Positions 48,292 through 55,713 of a DNA stretch of 64,000 nucleotides are shown piece by piece; the stretch's first letter is position 1, and each line of letters opens with the position of its first letter. The translations under genes were made by a program, and so were the position numbers. Source of the stretch: Hypericibacter adhaerens. Lineage in GTDB: Bacteria > Pseudomonadota > Alphaproteobacteria > Dongiales > Dongiaceae. The DNA is taken from positions 4,695,001 to 4,759,000 of the forward strand of contig NZ_CP042582.1 in assembly GCF_008728835.1 (NCBI RefSeq), in the 5' to 3' direction. The notes under the pieces were generated by a model. That model was not told the DNA's origin. It was given only the letters and a program-made list of their open reading frames with translations, and ran no database searches.

Positions 48292-49359
48292 TCAGCTTGC
48301 CAGCACTCGGATATCCTCGGGTGCCGCCGCGACCCAGAGCTCCTGCCCGGGCTGGAACGCCGCCTTCTCCGACCGGGCGACGAGCTCCGTGCCATCGGAC
48401 AGAAGCAGGCGATGAACGAAGCTGCCGCCCGAGAAGTAGGTCGATTTGAGCTGTCCGCGGACGATGGCGTCGACGGTCTTCTCCGGCTCCAGCCGGACAT
48501 GCTCCGGCCGCAGGCCGAGCGTCACCTCCCGCGCCGCGGGAACCAGATCCGACGCCAGGTCCAGCGGATTGCCGAACACATCGAGACGCGTCCGCCCGTT
48601 CTCGGCGCCCGAGACCGTTGCCGCGACGAAGCTCATATCGCCGATGAAATCGGCGACGAAGCGGTTGGCGGGCGTGCGATAGACCTCGAGCGGCGTGCCG
48701 AGCTGCATCAGCCGGCCATGGAGCATGACGGCGATCCGGTCCGACATCATCGAGGCGGTCTCCTGGTCATGCGTCACGTAGATCGCCGCGAGGTTGAGCT
48801 GCTTCTGGATCCGGCGCAGCTCGATCGCCATGCGGTCGCGCAGGCGCCGGTCGAGCGCCGCCATGGGCTCGTCGAACAGGATGACCGCCGGCTCGACGAC
48901 GATGGTGCGCGCCACCGCCACCCGCTGGCGCTGCCCGCCGCTGAGCTCGTTCGGCATGCGCCGGGCGAAGGTCGCGGGCGGCAGCTCCACCAGCCGCAGG
49001 GCCTCGTCGACCCGGCGCCCGATGTCCGCGCCTTTGACGCCTTTCATGCGCAGGCCGAAGGCGACGTTCTCGCGCACCGTCTTGTGCGGAAAGATCGCGA
49101 GATCCTGGAACACCAGCCCCACATTGCGCTTGTGCGGCGGCACGCCGAGAACGGAGCGGCCCTCCAGCAGGACATCGCCGGCATCGGCCCGCTCGAGCCC
49201 GGCCATGATCCGCATGATGGTGGTCTTGCCGCAGCCCGAAGGGCCGAGGATGGAGAGGATCTCGCCGGGCGCCACCGCCAGCGACACATCGTCGACGGCG
49301 ATCACGTTGCCGTCGGCGAAGGACTTGACCAGATTCCGGATCTCCAGCGCTGGGATCAA
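48292..49359 (-). CDS. ABC transporter ATPase, PotA-like
   Basis: ATP-binding subunit, 355 residues. Walker A is GPSGCGKTTIMRIMAG, followed by the Q-loop VFQDLAIFPHKTV, the signature ELSGGQRQRVAVART, Walker B VILFDEPMAALDRRLRD and the H-loop VTHDQ. A C-terminal TOBE domain (about residues 240-355) is typical of polyamine and iron importers. The start is TTG with AGGAGG five bases upstream; no ATG is available near the family N-terminus. A long hairpin lies between this gene and the binding-protein gene. Confidence 0.95.
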   Translation of the reverse strand: MIPALEIRNLVKSFADGNVIAVDDVSLAVAPGEILSILGPSGCGKTTIMRIMAGLERADAGDVLLEGRSVLGVPPHKRNVGLVFQDLAIFPHKTVRENVAFGLRMKGVKGADIGRRVDEALRLVELPPATFARRMPNELSGGQRQRVAVARTIVVEPAVILFDEPMAALDRRLRDRMAIELRRIQKQLNLAAIYVTHDQETASMMSDRIAVMLHGRLMQLGTPLEVYRTPANRFVADFIGDMSFVAATVSGAENGRTRLDVFGNPLDLASDLVPAAREVTLGLRPEHVRLEPEKTVDAIVRGQLKSTYFSGGSFVHRLLLSDGTELVARSEKAAFQPGQELWVAAAPEDIRVLAS

Positions 49360-49407
49360 GCTCACCTCCTGACAATCCCCGCGGGCGGCACAACGCCCGC
49401 AAACGGT

Positions 49408-49446
49408 GCCGCCGGTTCCGCCATCTGGGAAGGCGGAACCGGCGGC
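49408..49446 (-). terminator. Stem-loop between binding-protein and ATPase genes
   Basis: A perfect 15-bp stem (49408-49422 with 49432-49446) and a 9-base loop, without a T-run, between the first and second genes of the operon. This position is typical for structures that protect binding-protein mRNA and reduce read-through into transporter genes. Confidence 0.6.
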
Positions 49447-49505
49447 CTGCGACATGCATCCGCTGTCTCGGGAGCCTCCGGGAGGCCGAAGCCCCCGAGG
49501 GCCGG

Positions 49506-50621
49506 TCACATGCCGAAGATCTCAGTGTAGCGCTGGATCCACTCCGCACGAACCTGTGCCAGATAGGGCTGGTTGATCGAGATGCCCTTGGCCTTGATCA
49601 GCTCCGGCGAGACGATGCCGGGCCGCTTGAGGACATCGGGAGGCAGCACGACCTCCTGGTTCAAGGTGCCGTAGGCGACCGATCCCACCATCTTCGCCTG
49701 CACCTTGGCATCGAGCGCATAGTTCATCAGGGCATGGACCGCGTCGCTGCTGCCCGGATGCCCCTTGGGCATGATCATGAATTGCGGGTCGAAATAGAAG
49801 CCCTCGGCGAGATCATGCGTAATGTTGAGCGCGTAGTCCGGATTGCCCAGCGTCCCCGGATAGTAGAGCGGCGAGGTCGGGCCGCCGACATCGAGCGTTC
49901 CGGCCCGGAACAGCTCCGCGACCTGGGGCGGATTCTCGCCCAGCGTCACCACCCGGTCCTGGAGCTGCTTCAGCATCTCGAAGCCCGCATCCGGCTTCTC
50001 CACCGTGGCGCCGGAAAGATGAATGGCGACCAGGGTCAGCTCCATCGCCTCGACCCATTGCGGCGGCGGCAGGAAGAGCTTCTTGGCATAGCGATCGTCC
50101 CACAGCGCCTTCCAGCTCGTCGGCGCCGGATCGACCCGCGCCGTGCTGTACATGAGCCCCTGCGTCGACAGCAGATAGCCCACGGCATAGCCGTCGCCGC
50201 CGAAGCGGAGGTCGGGCGCCACCTTCTGCAGGTTCGGGATCTTGTCGGCGTCCGGCTTCTCCAGGAGCCCCTGCTTCGACAGCTCGATGGCGCCGACGCC
50301 GGAGAGGATCACGAGGTCGTATTGCGGGTTCGAGGCCGACGCCTTGACCTTGGCGACCATCTCCGAGGTGGCGCCGGTCAGGTCGGCGATGATCTTGGCG
50401 CCGGTCTGGGCCTCGAACGGCTTCATGATGTTGTTGACCGCGGCCTGCCCGCTCTCGTCGGTCCAGGTCAGCACGCGCAGCGTCTTGCCGGCGAACTCGC
50501 CCGCCGCCCCGGCCGCGCCGGAGCGCAGGACCATCGGCATGGCGAGCGCCGTCGCCGCGCCCATCTTCAGGAAATCCCGTCGTCCGATCCGCCGTCCCGA
50601 GGGCCGGTTCTTGGAATCCAT
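49506..50621 (-). CDS. ABC transporter substrate-binding protein with Tat signal
   Basis: First gene of the operon, a 371-residue periplasmic binding protein of the PotD/spermidine type. The signal is a clear twin-arginine one (RRIGRRDFLKMGAATALAMP) with an Ala-Gly cleavage region. TLRVLTWTDESGQAAVNN, NPQYDLVILSGVGAIELSKQG and MYSTARVDPAPTSWKALWDDRY fit the fold. GGGAGG supports the start at MDSKN over an ATG 21 bases upstream. The ligand is likely a cationic or amide compound used by the oxidase of the same operon. Confidence 0.92.
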   Translation of the reverse strand: MDSKNRPSGRRIGRRDFLKMGAATALAMPMVLRSGAAGAAGEFAGKTLRVLTWTDESGQAAVNNIMKPFEAQTGAKIIADLTGATSEMVAKVKASASNPQYDLVILSGVGAIELSKQGLLEKPDADKIPNLQKVAPDLRFGGDGYAVGYLLSTQGLMYSTARVDPAPTSWKALWDDRYAKKLFLPPPQWVEAMELTLVAIHLSGATVEKPDAGFEMLKQLQDRVVTLGENPPQVAELFRAGTLDVGGPTSPLYYPGTLGNPDYALNITHDLAEGFYFDPQFMIMPKGHPGSSDAVHALMNYALDAKVQAKMVGSVAYGTLNQEVVLPPDVLKRPGIVSPELIKAKGISINQPYLAQVRAEWIQRYTEIFGM

Positions 50622-50644
50622 TTTGCGCCTCCCTTGTCGCATAG

Positions 50645-50654
50645 GTGCATACAG
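50645..50654 (+). promoter_or_regulatory. Candidate GntR operator 1
   Basis: GTGCATACAG, 24 bases before the binding-protein start codon on the opposite strand. It differs from operator 3 at one position. Its place near the transcript start of the leftward operon fits repression. Confidence 0.5.
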
Positions 50655-50794
50655 TTCGTATTTTTACGCGGCCCTTTTCGGGATCGCGACCTGTCCGACC
50701 TTCGCACGGATCTCGCATTTTCGGGTGCCGAAGGCCCGGCAGGCGAGGGCAATCTGAGCCATCGGGCCGGGAGCGTCAAGCTGAAACTCCCATG

Positions 50795-50804
50795 CTGTAT
50801 GCAG
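50795..50804 (-). promoter_or_regulatory. Candidate GntR operator 2
   Basis: CTGCATACAG on the minus strand, between the other two copies. It differs from operator 1 only in the first base. It could support looping or mark the leftward promoter, which I could not locate with confidence. Confidence 0.45.
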
Positions 50805-50979
50805 CTATCGAAGGCGTCCGGTTTAAGATCGCGGCGGCGATCGCCTGGCCAGGGATGAGGAAGTCCGCCCTGTCTTCTCGATATTTTCCAGTAAAATATG
50901 AATCGGATTGATGCCGCACGGCACCCGGCGCTCCGGATCCAGGGGCGCAGCAGCCGCCATCGGCGAAGGCGCAGGCTGA

Positions 50980-51009
50980 TTGACCCTTCTTGAAACGGTG
51001 GTGTATACA
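50980..51009 (+). promoter_or_regulatory. Promoter of the M24 gene overlapped by GntR operator 3
   Basis: TTGACC (50980-50985), an 18-base spacer and TATACA (51004-51009). The palindromic TGTATACA core of operator 3 (GTGTATACAG, 51001-51010) covers the -10 box, so a bound repressor would block RNA polymerase. Confidence 0.55.
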
Positions 51010-51049
51010 GTTGGCCGCCGGTTCACCCGAATAGAGAAGGCCAATCCCG

Positions 51050-52204
51050 ATGTCGAATTCCTATCTGCGCCGGATCTCCCATCTTCAGCAAAGGCTTGCG
51101 GAGCAGCGCCTGGATGCGGCGCTGATCTCCGACCCGGACGCGATCTTCTATCTGTCGGGCTTCTGGGGGTACTCGGGGCTGATGGCCGCCGGCCGGCCGA
51201 CGCTGCTCTGGATCCCGGCCGGCGGCCCGCCGCAGGTCATCACGCCGATCCTCGAGCTCGAGATGGCGCAGCGCATGAGTGCCGTGCCGGACATCCGCGA
51301 CTGGATGGACGGCGTCAAAGGCGAGTGGCGCGGACCGCTGCGGGAGGCCGTGGCCAAGGACAAGGCCAGGCGGATCGCTATCGACGCCTTCAAGATCCCG
51401 GGCGTGATCGCCGGCTTCCTGCAGGAGGAATGGCCGAAAGTCGAGAAGGTCGACCTCAACCCCATCCTCGACGCGATGCGCATGATCAAGGATGCGGAGG
51501 AGCTGCAGATCATGCGCGACACCGGCAAGGTGGCGACAGCCATGGCGGCGGCGGCGGAGAAGGCGATCGGCGTCGGCGTGCCCGAATACGAGGTGGCGCT
51601 CGCCATCATCGAAGGCGGCACGCGCAAGGCGGCCGAGCTCCTGCCCGCCGATGCACCCTTCGACACGCCCATGATCCACAATCTGCAGATCCTGCAGTCG
51701 GGCGAGGATACCTGCATGGTCCATCGCCGCTCGACCGTGCGCCGGCTCAAGAAGGGCGATCCGATCTATCTTTGCTTCTGCGAGATCGCGAAGTTCAAGA
51801 ATTACGTGCTGGGCTTCGATCGCGAGTTTTTCGTGGGCTCGGTCACCGACGAGCAGGCGCGCCTCTATGAAGTCGCCCTCAAGGCGCAGGCGGCGGCGCT
51901 GGCGGCCATCCGGCCCGGCGTCATCGCCGAGGATGTCCATGCGATCGCCGATGCGGTCTATCAGGAAGCGGGCTTCGCGCCGACCTACCGCACCGGCCGC
52001 GGCGTGGGCACCTCGATCCTCGAGCGTCCCGAGCTGAAACGCGGCGACAAGACGGCCCTCAAGCCCGGCATGACCTTCGCCGTCGATGGCGGCCTCACCG
52101 TCGTCGGCCACTATGGCGCGCGTGTCGGCGATTCCATCGTCGTCACCGAGACGGGCTTCGACTATCTCACGCCCTATCCGAAAAGCCTGAAGGTGATCGG
52201 GTAG
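51050..52204 (+). CDS. M24 (creatinase/aminopeptidase P-like) family protein without metal ligands
   Basis: A 384-residue protein with a creatinase N-terminal domain (about 1-145) and a pita-bread catalytic domain (about 150-384). In aminopeptidase P five residues (Asp, Asp, His, Glu, Glu) bind two metals. By eye the matching positions here are Cys244, Gly255, Arg317 (TGRGVG), Asp346 (AVDGG) and Gly360 (ARVGD), so the site is lost. This resembles metal-free branches such as creatinase or some ectoine hydrolases. Transcription is divergent from the ABC operon and probably under the same GntR control, so hydrolysis of an imported nitrogen compound is plausible. Confidence 0.8.
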   Translation: MSNSYLRRISHLQQRLAEQRLDAALISDPDAIFYLSGFWGYSGLMAAGRPTLLWIPAGGPPQVITPILELEMAQRMSAVPDIRDWMDGVKGEWRGPLREAVAKDKARRIAIDAFKIPGVIAGFLQEEWPKVEKVDLNPILDAMRMIKDAEELQIMRDTGKVATAMAAAAEKAIGVGVPEYEVALAIIEGGTRKAAELLPADAPFDTPMIHNLQILQSGEDTCMVHRRSTVRRLKKGDPIYLCFCEIAKFKNYVLGFDREFFVGSVTDEQARLYEVALKAQAAALAAIRPGVIAEDVHAIADAVYQEAGFAPTYRTGRGVGTSILERPELKRGDKTALKPGMTFAVDGGLTVVGHYGARVGDSIVVTETGFDYLTPYPKSLKVIG

Positions 52205-52227
52205 GACGAGCGCGGCGGAGGAAACCA

Positions 52228-52252
52228 TCCCCTCCCCCTGAAAGGGGAGGGA
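52228..52252. terminator. Hairpin between the converging M24 and lyase genes
   Basis: CCCTCCCC pairs with GGGGAGGG around a short CTGAAA loop. The sequence is like one arm of the family B repeats at 22322 and 27996, so it may be a half element used as a terminator. Confidence 0.6.
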
Positions 52253-52275
52253 GGCGATGGATCAGTCGCTCGCTC

Positions 52276-53256
52276 TCACTTCGCGCCTGCCACCTGCTTC
52301 GCCTTCGCGACCAGCACCTCGGCCTGGCGGATCGAGGCGATGTCGATGAGGCGGCCGTCGAGAGCGACGGCGCCCTTGCCCTCGCGCTGGGCCTGGGCCA
52401 TCGCCTCGAGGATGCGCTGGGCGCGCTTCACCTCGGCCTCGGAGGGGCTGTAGACCTCGTTGGCGAGCGCGATCTGCGAGGGATGGATCGCCCATTTGCC
52501 CTCGCAGCCCAAGACCGCCGCGCGATAGGCCTGGGCCTTGAAGCCGTCGGCATCGGAGAAATCGCCGAAGGGACCGTCGAGCGGCCGCAGGCCGTTGGCG
52601 CGCGCCGCCACCACCATGCGGGCGATCGCGTAATGCCACATGTCGCCCCAATGGAAGTCGCGGGGTTTGTCGCCTTCCTTGTCGGTGAGCACGCCATACA
52701 TCTTGTTGGGCCCGCCGATGACGGTGGTGCGCGCGCGGGTCGAGGCCGCATAGTCGGCCACGCCGAAATGGAGCGACTCCAGTCGCTTCGAGGCGCCGGC
52801 GATCTCGTTGATGTTCTGCATGCCGAGCGCGATCTCGATGATGAGCTCGAATCCGATCCGCTTCTTGCGGCCGACGGCCGCCTCGCACTGGCTCACCAGC
52901 ATGTCGAGGGCATAGACGTCCGAGGGCGTGCCGATCTTGGGGATCATGATCAGGTCGAGCCGCTCGCCGCCCTGCTCGATCACGTCGACCACGTCGCGAT
53001 ACATGTAATGCGTGTCGAGGCCGTTGATGCGCACCGAAACCGTCTTGGTGCCCCAGTCGATGTCGCGCAGCGCCTGGATCACGTTCTTGCGGGCCTGGAC
53101 CTTGTCGTCGGGCGCCACCGCGTCCTCGAGATCGAGGAACACCACGTCGGCCGCGGACTTCGCGGCCTTCTCGAAGAGCTGCGGCTGGGAGCCGGGCACG
53201 GCCAGCTCGCTGCGGTTGAGACGGGCCGGCGCCTGCTCGACGGTCTTGAAAGTCAT
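52276..53256 (-). CDS. HpcH/HpaI family CoA ester lyase, malyl-CoA lyase-like
   Basis: A 326-residue TIM-barrel lyase similar to L-malyl-CoA/beta-methylmalyl-CoA lyase (Mcl1), which splits malyl-CoA into acetyl-CoA and glyoxylate. Visible motifs are LNRSELAVPGSQP, DVVFLDLEDAVAPDDKVQAR, VRINGLDTHYMYRD, LIMIPKIGTPSDVYA, FELIIEIALGMQNINEIA (active-site Glu) and LHFGVADYAAST (metal-binding Asp). The start at MTFKTVEQAPARLNRS has AGGAGCC upstream. Location beside an amine-catabolic region suggests use of C2 products, but this is inference. Confidence 0.9.
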   Translation of the reverse strand: MTFKTVEQAPARLNRSELAVPGSQPQLFEKAAKSAADVVFLDLEDAVAPDDKVQARKNVIQALRDIDWGTKTVSVRINGLDTHYMYRDVVDVIEQGGERLDLIMIPKIGTPSDVYALDMLVSQCEAAVGRKKRIGFELIIEIALGMQNINEIAGASKRLESLHFGVADYAASTRARTTVIGGPNKMYGVLTDKEGDKPRDFHWGDMWHYAIARMVVAARANGLRPLDGPFGDFSDADGFKAQAYRAAVLGCEGKWAIHPSQIALANEVYSPSEAEVKRAQRILEAMAQAQREGKGAVALDGRLIDIASIRQAEVLVAKAKQVAGAK

Positions 53257-53457
53257 GGTCCTGGCTCCTGGGAATAGGGTGGCCGAAAAGGGCGCCAATC
53301 ATAATGCGCCCGCGCGCTAAAGCCAGCCTCTGGCGGCTGTCGTTGGATGGAAACAACCATGGGCACGCGCCGGGTCAAATCGCGGGCCCGATCCTGACGG
53401 GACGGTCTGAAACCCCCGGTGCCGCGGCGACCGATTGTCGACAAACCGGTCCCGGCC

Positions 53458-54678
53458 TCAGCGCTTCTGCAGCAGGACGATCCGGTTGGTGTTGGTCCCC
53501 TTCCGGTTGTTGCTGACGCCCCAGCAATTCGCCGTCTTGGTGAAGGACTGGGCGTTGATCAGCACGCAAACCGGCACCAGCGTCAGGCCCGCGGCGGCGG
53601 CGAGCACGAGCCTCTCCAGCTCGATCTTGCCGCCACGGACCTCGCCGACCTCGAAGGCGATATGGCCGCCGGGCGCGAGAACCCGGACCAGCTCGCGCAT
53701 CACCCCGCGGACAAAGCCTGTCCACGCCTCGGGATCGCGGTGCATGGCGATCGGGACGCCGGCCGGCTCGATGCCGGCGAACCAGCAGCGCAGCCAGTTG
53801 TCGGCATCGTACTGGACGACATCGAGGAAAGGCGGCGAGGTGACGACCAGCCGGATCGAGCCGTCCGCGATGGCGGGCGTGGCCTCGGCCGGCGCCGCCA
53901 TCAATTCGGAGGGGGCCCGGGCATAGGGGACCGGATCGCCGAGCAGCGTGCGGGACTTCTTCAGGATGATCGCGGGCACGCTGCGGCGGGGCGGCGTCTG
54001 GCCGCGGGCCCGGTTGATCTTCCGCTGCGCTTCGATCGAGACCGCCTGGTTCGGCGGCAGGGTATAGACCGAGAAGAATCCCGAGGAATGCCCGGTCAGG
54101 CGGTTGAGCGCGATCATCCGGATCCAGTCGTCGACCGGATCGATCGCGTCGGCCGCCTGGCGCTCGAGCAGCCAGCGGCGCAGCGCGGTCAGCTCGATCA
54201 GAGTCTCCGGGTGATAGAAGACCGCGAGATCGAGATCCGGCCGCTCGCCGTCTTGCCAATCAATTTCCGTCAAGCGCCGCTCGATGGCGGCGAGCAGCGG
54301 CGGCGAAAGCCGGGGCCGCGTCAGCAGGACGCTCAGGGGATTGATGTCGGCGCCGACCGGCCGGCGTCCCATCAATGCCGCCTGGATGGGGGTCGTGCCG
54401 CGGCCCATGAAGGGATCGTGGACCGCGTCGCCGGGCTCGGTCAGGGCCTCGATGAAAAACGCCGGCAGCTGCGGCTTGAAGCAGGCCCGATAGCTGATCT
54501 CGTGGATGCGATGGGCCTGGCGCTGGCGGGCGGTCCAGAACTCGTTGAAGAGGAAGGGCACGCCCTCCCGCTCCTCGACCACCGTCGGCGCGCCGGTGAA
54601 ACTGAAGCGGCGAAACCGCTCCAGCACGGAGCCCGGGCTCTCGTCCGCATCGAACCGCTTCAGCTGGGATGTCGCCAT
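53458..54678 (-). CDS. Orphan N4/N6-type DNA methyltransferase
   Basis: A 406-residue SAM-dependent DNA methyltransferase. AVHDPFMGRGTTPIQAALMGRRPVGADINP (about residues 85-115) is the SAM-binding motif I region and VTSPPFLDVVQYD (about 278) the catalytic SPPY-type motif IV. Motif I before motif IV is the gamma or alpha order, not the beta order usual for TSPP enzymes. There is no restriction endonuclease nearby, so it is an orphan. I chose MATSQLKRF as the start. An RNA target is possible because motif architecture does not settle the substrate. Confidence 0.75.
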   Translation of the reverse strand: MATSQLKRFDADESPGSVLERFRRFSFTGAPTVVEEREGVPFLFNEFWTARQRQAHRIHEISYRACFKPQLPAFFIEALTEPGDAVHDPFMGRGTTPIQAALMGRRPVGADINPLSVLLTRPRLSPPLLAAIERRLTEIDWQDGERPDLDLAVFYHPETLIELTALRRWLLERQAADAIDPVDDWIRMIALNRLTGHSSGFFSVYTLPPNQAVSIEAQRKINRARGQTPPRRSVPAIILKKSRTLLGDPVPYARAPSELMAAPAEATPAIADGSIRLVVTSPPFLDVVQYDADNWLRCWFAGIEPAGVPIAMHRDPEAWTGFVRGVMRELVRVLAPGGHIAFEVGEVRGGKIELERLVLAAAAGLTLVPVCVLINAQSFTKTANCWGVSNNRKGTNTNRIVLLQKR

Positions 54679-54755
54679 CGAGCCCCATCCGCCCGGCATG
54701 ACGATGCCGAGTCGCGATCCGCAGCATAGCGCATCGCGATGGAGCGAGGCCCGCC

Positions 54756-55700
54756 TCAGCCCCGCTTGCGCGCCTTCGACAGCGGGTGATGGTCGCGCAC
54801 CAGCGCCTGCCTTCGCTCGCCGGCGACATGAGTGTAGATCTGCGTGGTCGAGATGTCGGCATGGCCGAGGAGCTTCTGCAGGCTGCGCAGGTCGGCGCCG
54901 TGGCCCAGGAGGTGGCTGGCGAAGGCATGGCGCAGCACATGGGGCGAGACCCGCTTGGGATCGATGCCGGCCTTGACGGCCAGATCCTTCAGGAGCTGCG
55001 CCACGCGCACCCGCGTCAGATGGCCCGACTTGCCACGCGAGGCAAAGAGCCAGGGCGACGGGGCGGGACGGTCCGGCGGCCCCTGCAGGAACTCGTGCCT
55101 CCGTTCGAGATAGGTCTTCAGCGCGTCGAGCGCCGGCTCGCTCAAGGGCACCATCCGCTCCTTGCCGCCCTTGCCGCGCACCAGCAGCACGCGCTGCTCG
55201 CGCGTCACGGCGGCGAGCGGCAGGCTCACCAGCTCGCTCACCCGCAAGCCCGTCGCATAGAGCAGCTCGGCGATCGTCACCAGCCGGGCGCCTTCGGCCC
55301 CCGGCAGCTTGAGCGCCGCCTCGATCAGCCGCGTCACCTCTTCCTCGCTCAGCACCTTGGGCAGCGGACGGCCGAGCTTGGGCGCGTCGATCGCGACCGT
55401 CGGATCGTCCTTGCGCCAGCCTTCGGCGGCGAGGAAGCGGTAGAACTGGCGCAGGGCCGAGAGCCGGCGCGCGGCCGTCCGCGGTGCCATGCCGGCGCCG
55501 TCGAGCTGGGCCAGATAGGCGCGGATGGAATCGGCATCGGCCGCGGCGAGGCTCGACTGGCGGCGCGCGGCGAAGATCTGGAAATCATGCAGGTCGCGCG
55601 CATAGGCCATGCGCGTGTTGAGCGCGGCGTTGCGCTCGGCCGCCATCATCTCGAGGAAGGCCTCGAGCTCCTTGGTCAGGGGCGGCTCCGGCTTGCGCAA
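54756..55700 (-). CDS. xerD: Tyrosine recombinase XerD
   Basis: Site-specific recombinase that resolves chromosome dimers at dif with XerC. All catalytic residues are present: Arg153 (ATGLRVSEL), Lys177 (RGKGGKERMVPL), His254 and Arg257 (SPHVLRHAFASHLL), His280 (LLGHADIS) and the nucleophile Tyr289 (TTQIYTHV). The THV and HHP ending favours XerD over XerC. The start is uncertain; TTG at 55700 gives 314 residues and keeps the N-terminal DNA-binding domain, whereas the first ATG would cut into it. It lies 13 bases after the stop of the secreted-protein gene. Confidence 0.93.
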   Translation of the reverse strand: MRKPEPPLTKELEAFLEMMAAERNAALNTRMAYARDLHDFQIFAARRQSSLAAADADSIRAYLAQLDGAGMAPRTAARRLSALRQFYRFLAAEGWRKDDPTVAIDAPKLGRPLPKVLSEEEVTRLIEAALKLPGAEGARLVTIAELLYATGLRVSELVSLPLAAVTREQRVLLVRGKGGKERMVPLSEPALDALKTYLERRHEFLQGPPDRPAPSPWLFASRGKSGHLTRVRVAQLLKDLAVKAGIDPKRVSPHVLRHAFASHLLGHGADLRSLQKLLGHADISTTQIYTHVAGERRQALVRDHHPLSKARKRG

Positions 55701-55713
55701 ACCTCGACGCCGG

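Larger units (their letters stand above)
50622..51049. other. Divergent regulatory region with GntR-type operators
   Basis: These 428 bases separate the ABC operon (leftward) from the M24 gene (rightward). No gene is visible. Three copies of a 10-bp motif STGYATACAG occur, at 50645-50654 and 51001-51010 on the plus strand and at 50795-50804 on the minus strand. A promoter for the M24 gene overlaps the last copy. Confidence 0.7.

Noticed and set aside
54756-55700. Tyrosine recombinase considered as an integrase of a mobile element
   Set aside because: Sequence fits housekeeping XerD, and there is no tRNA, attachment-site duplication or other mobile gene nearby.
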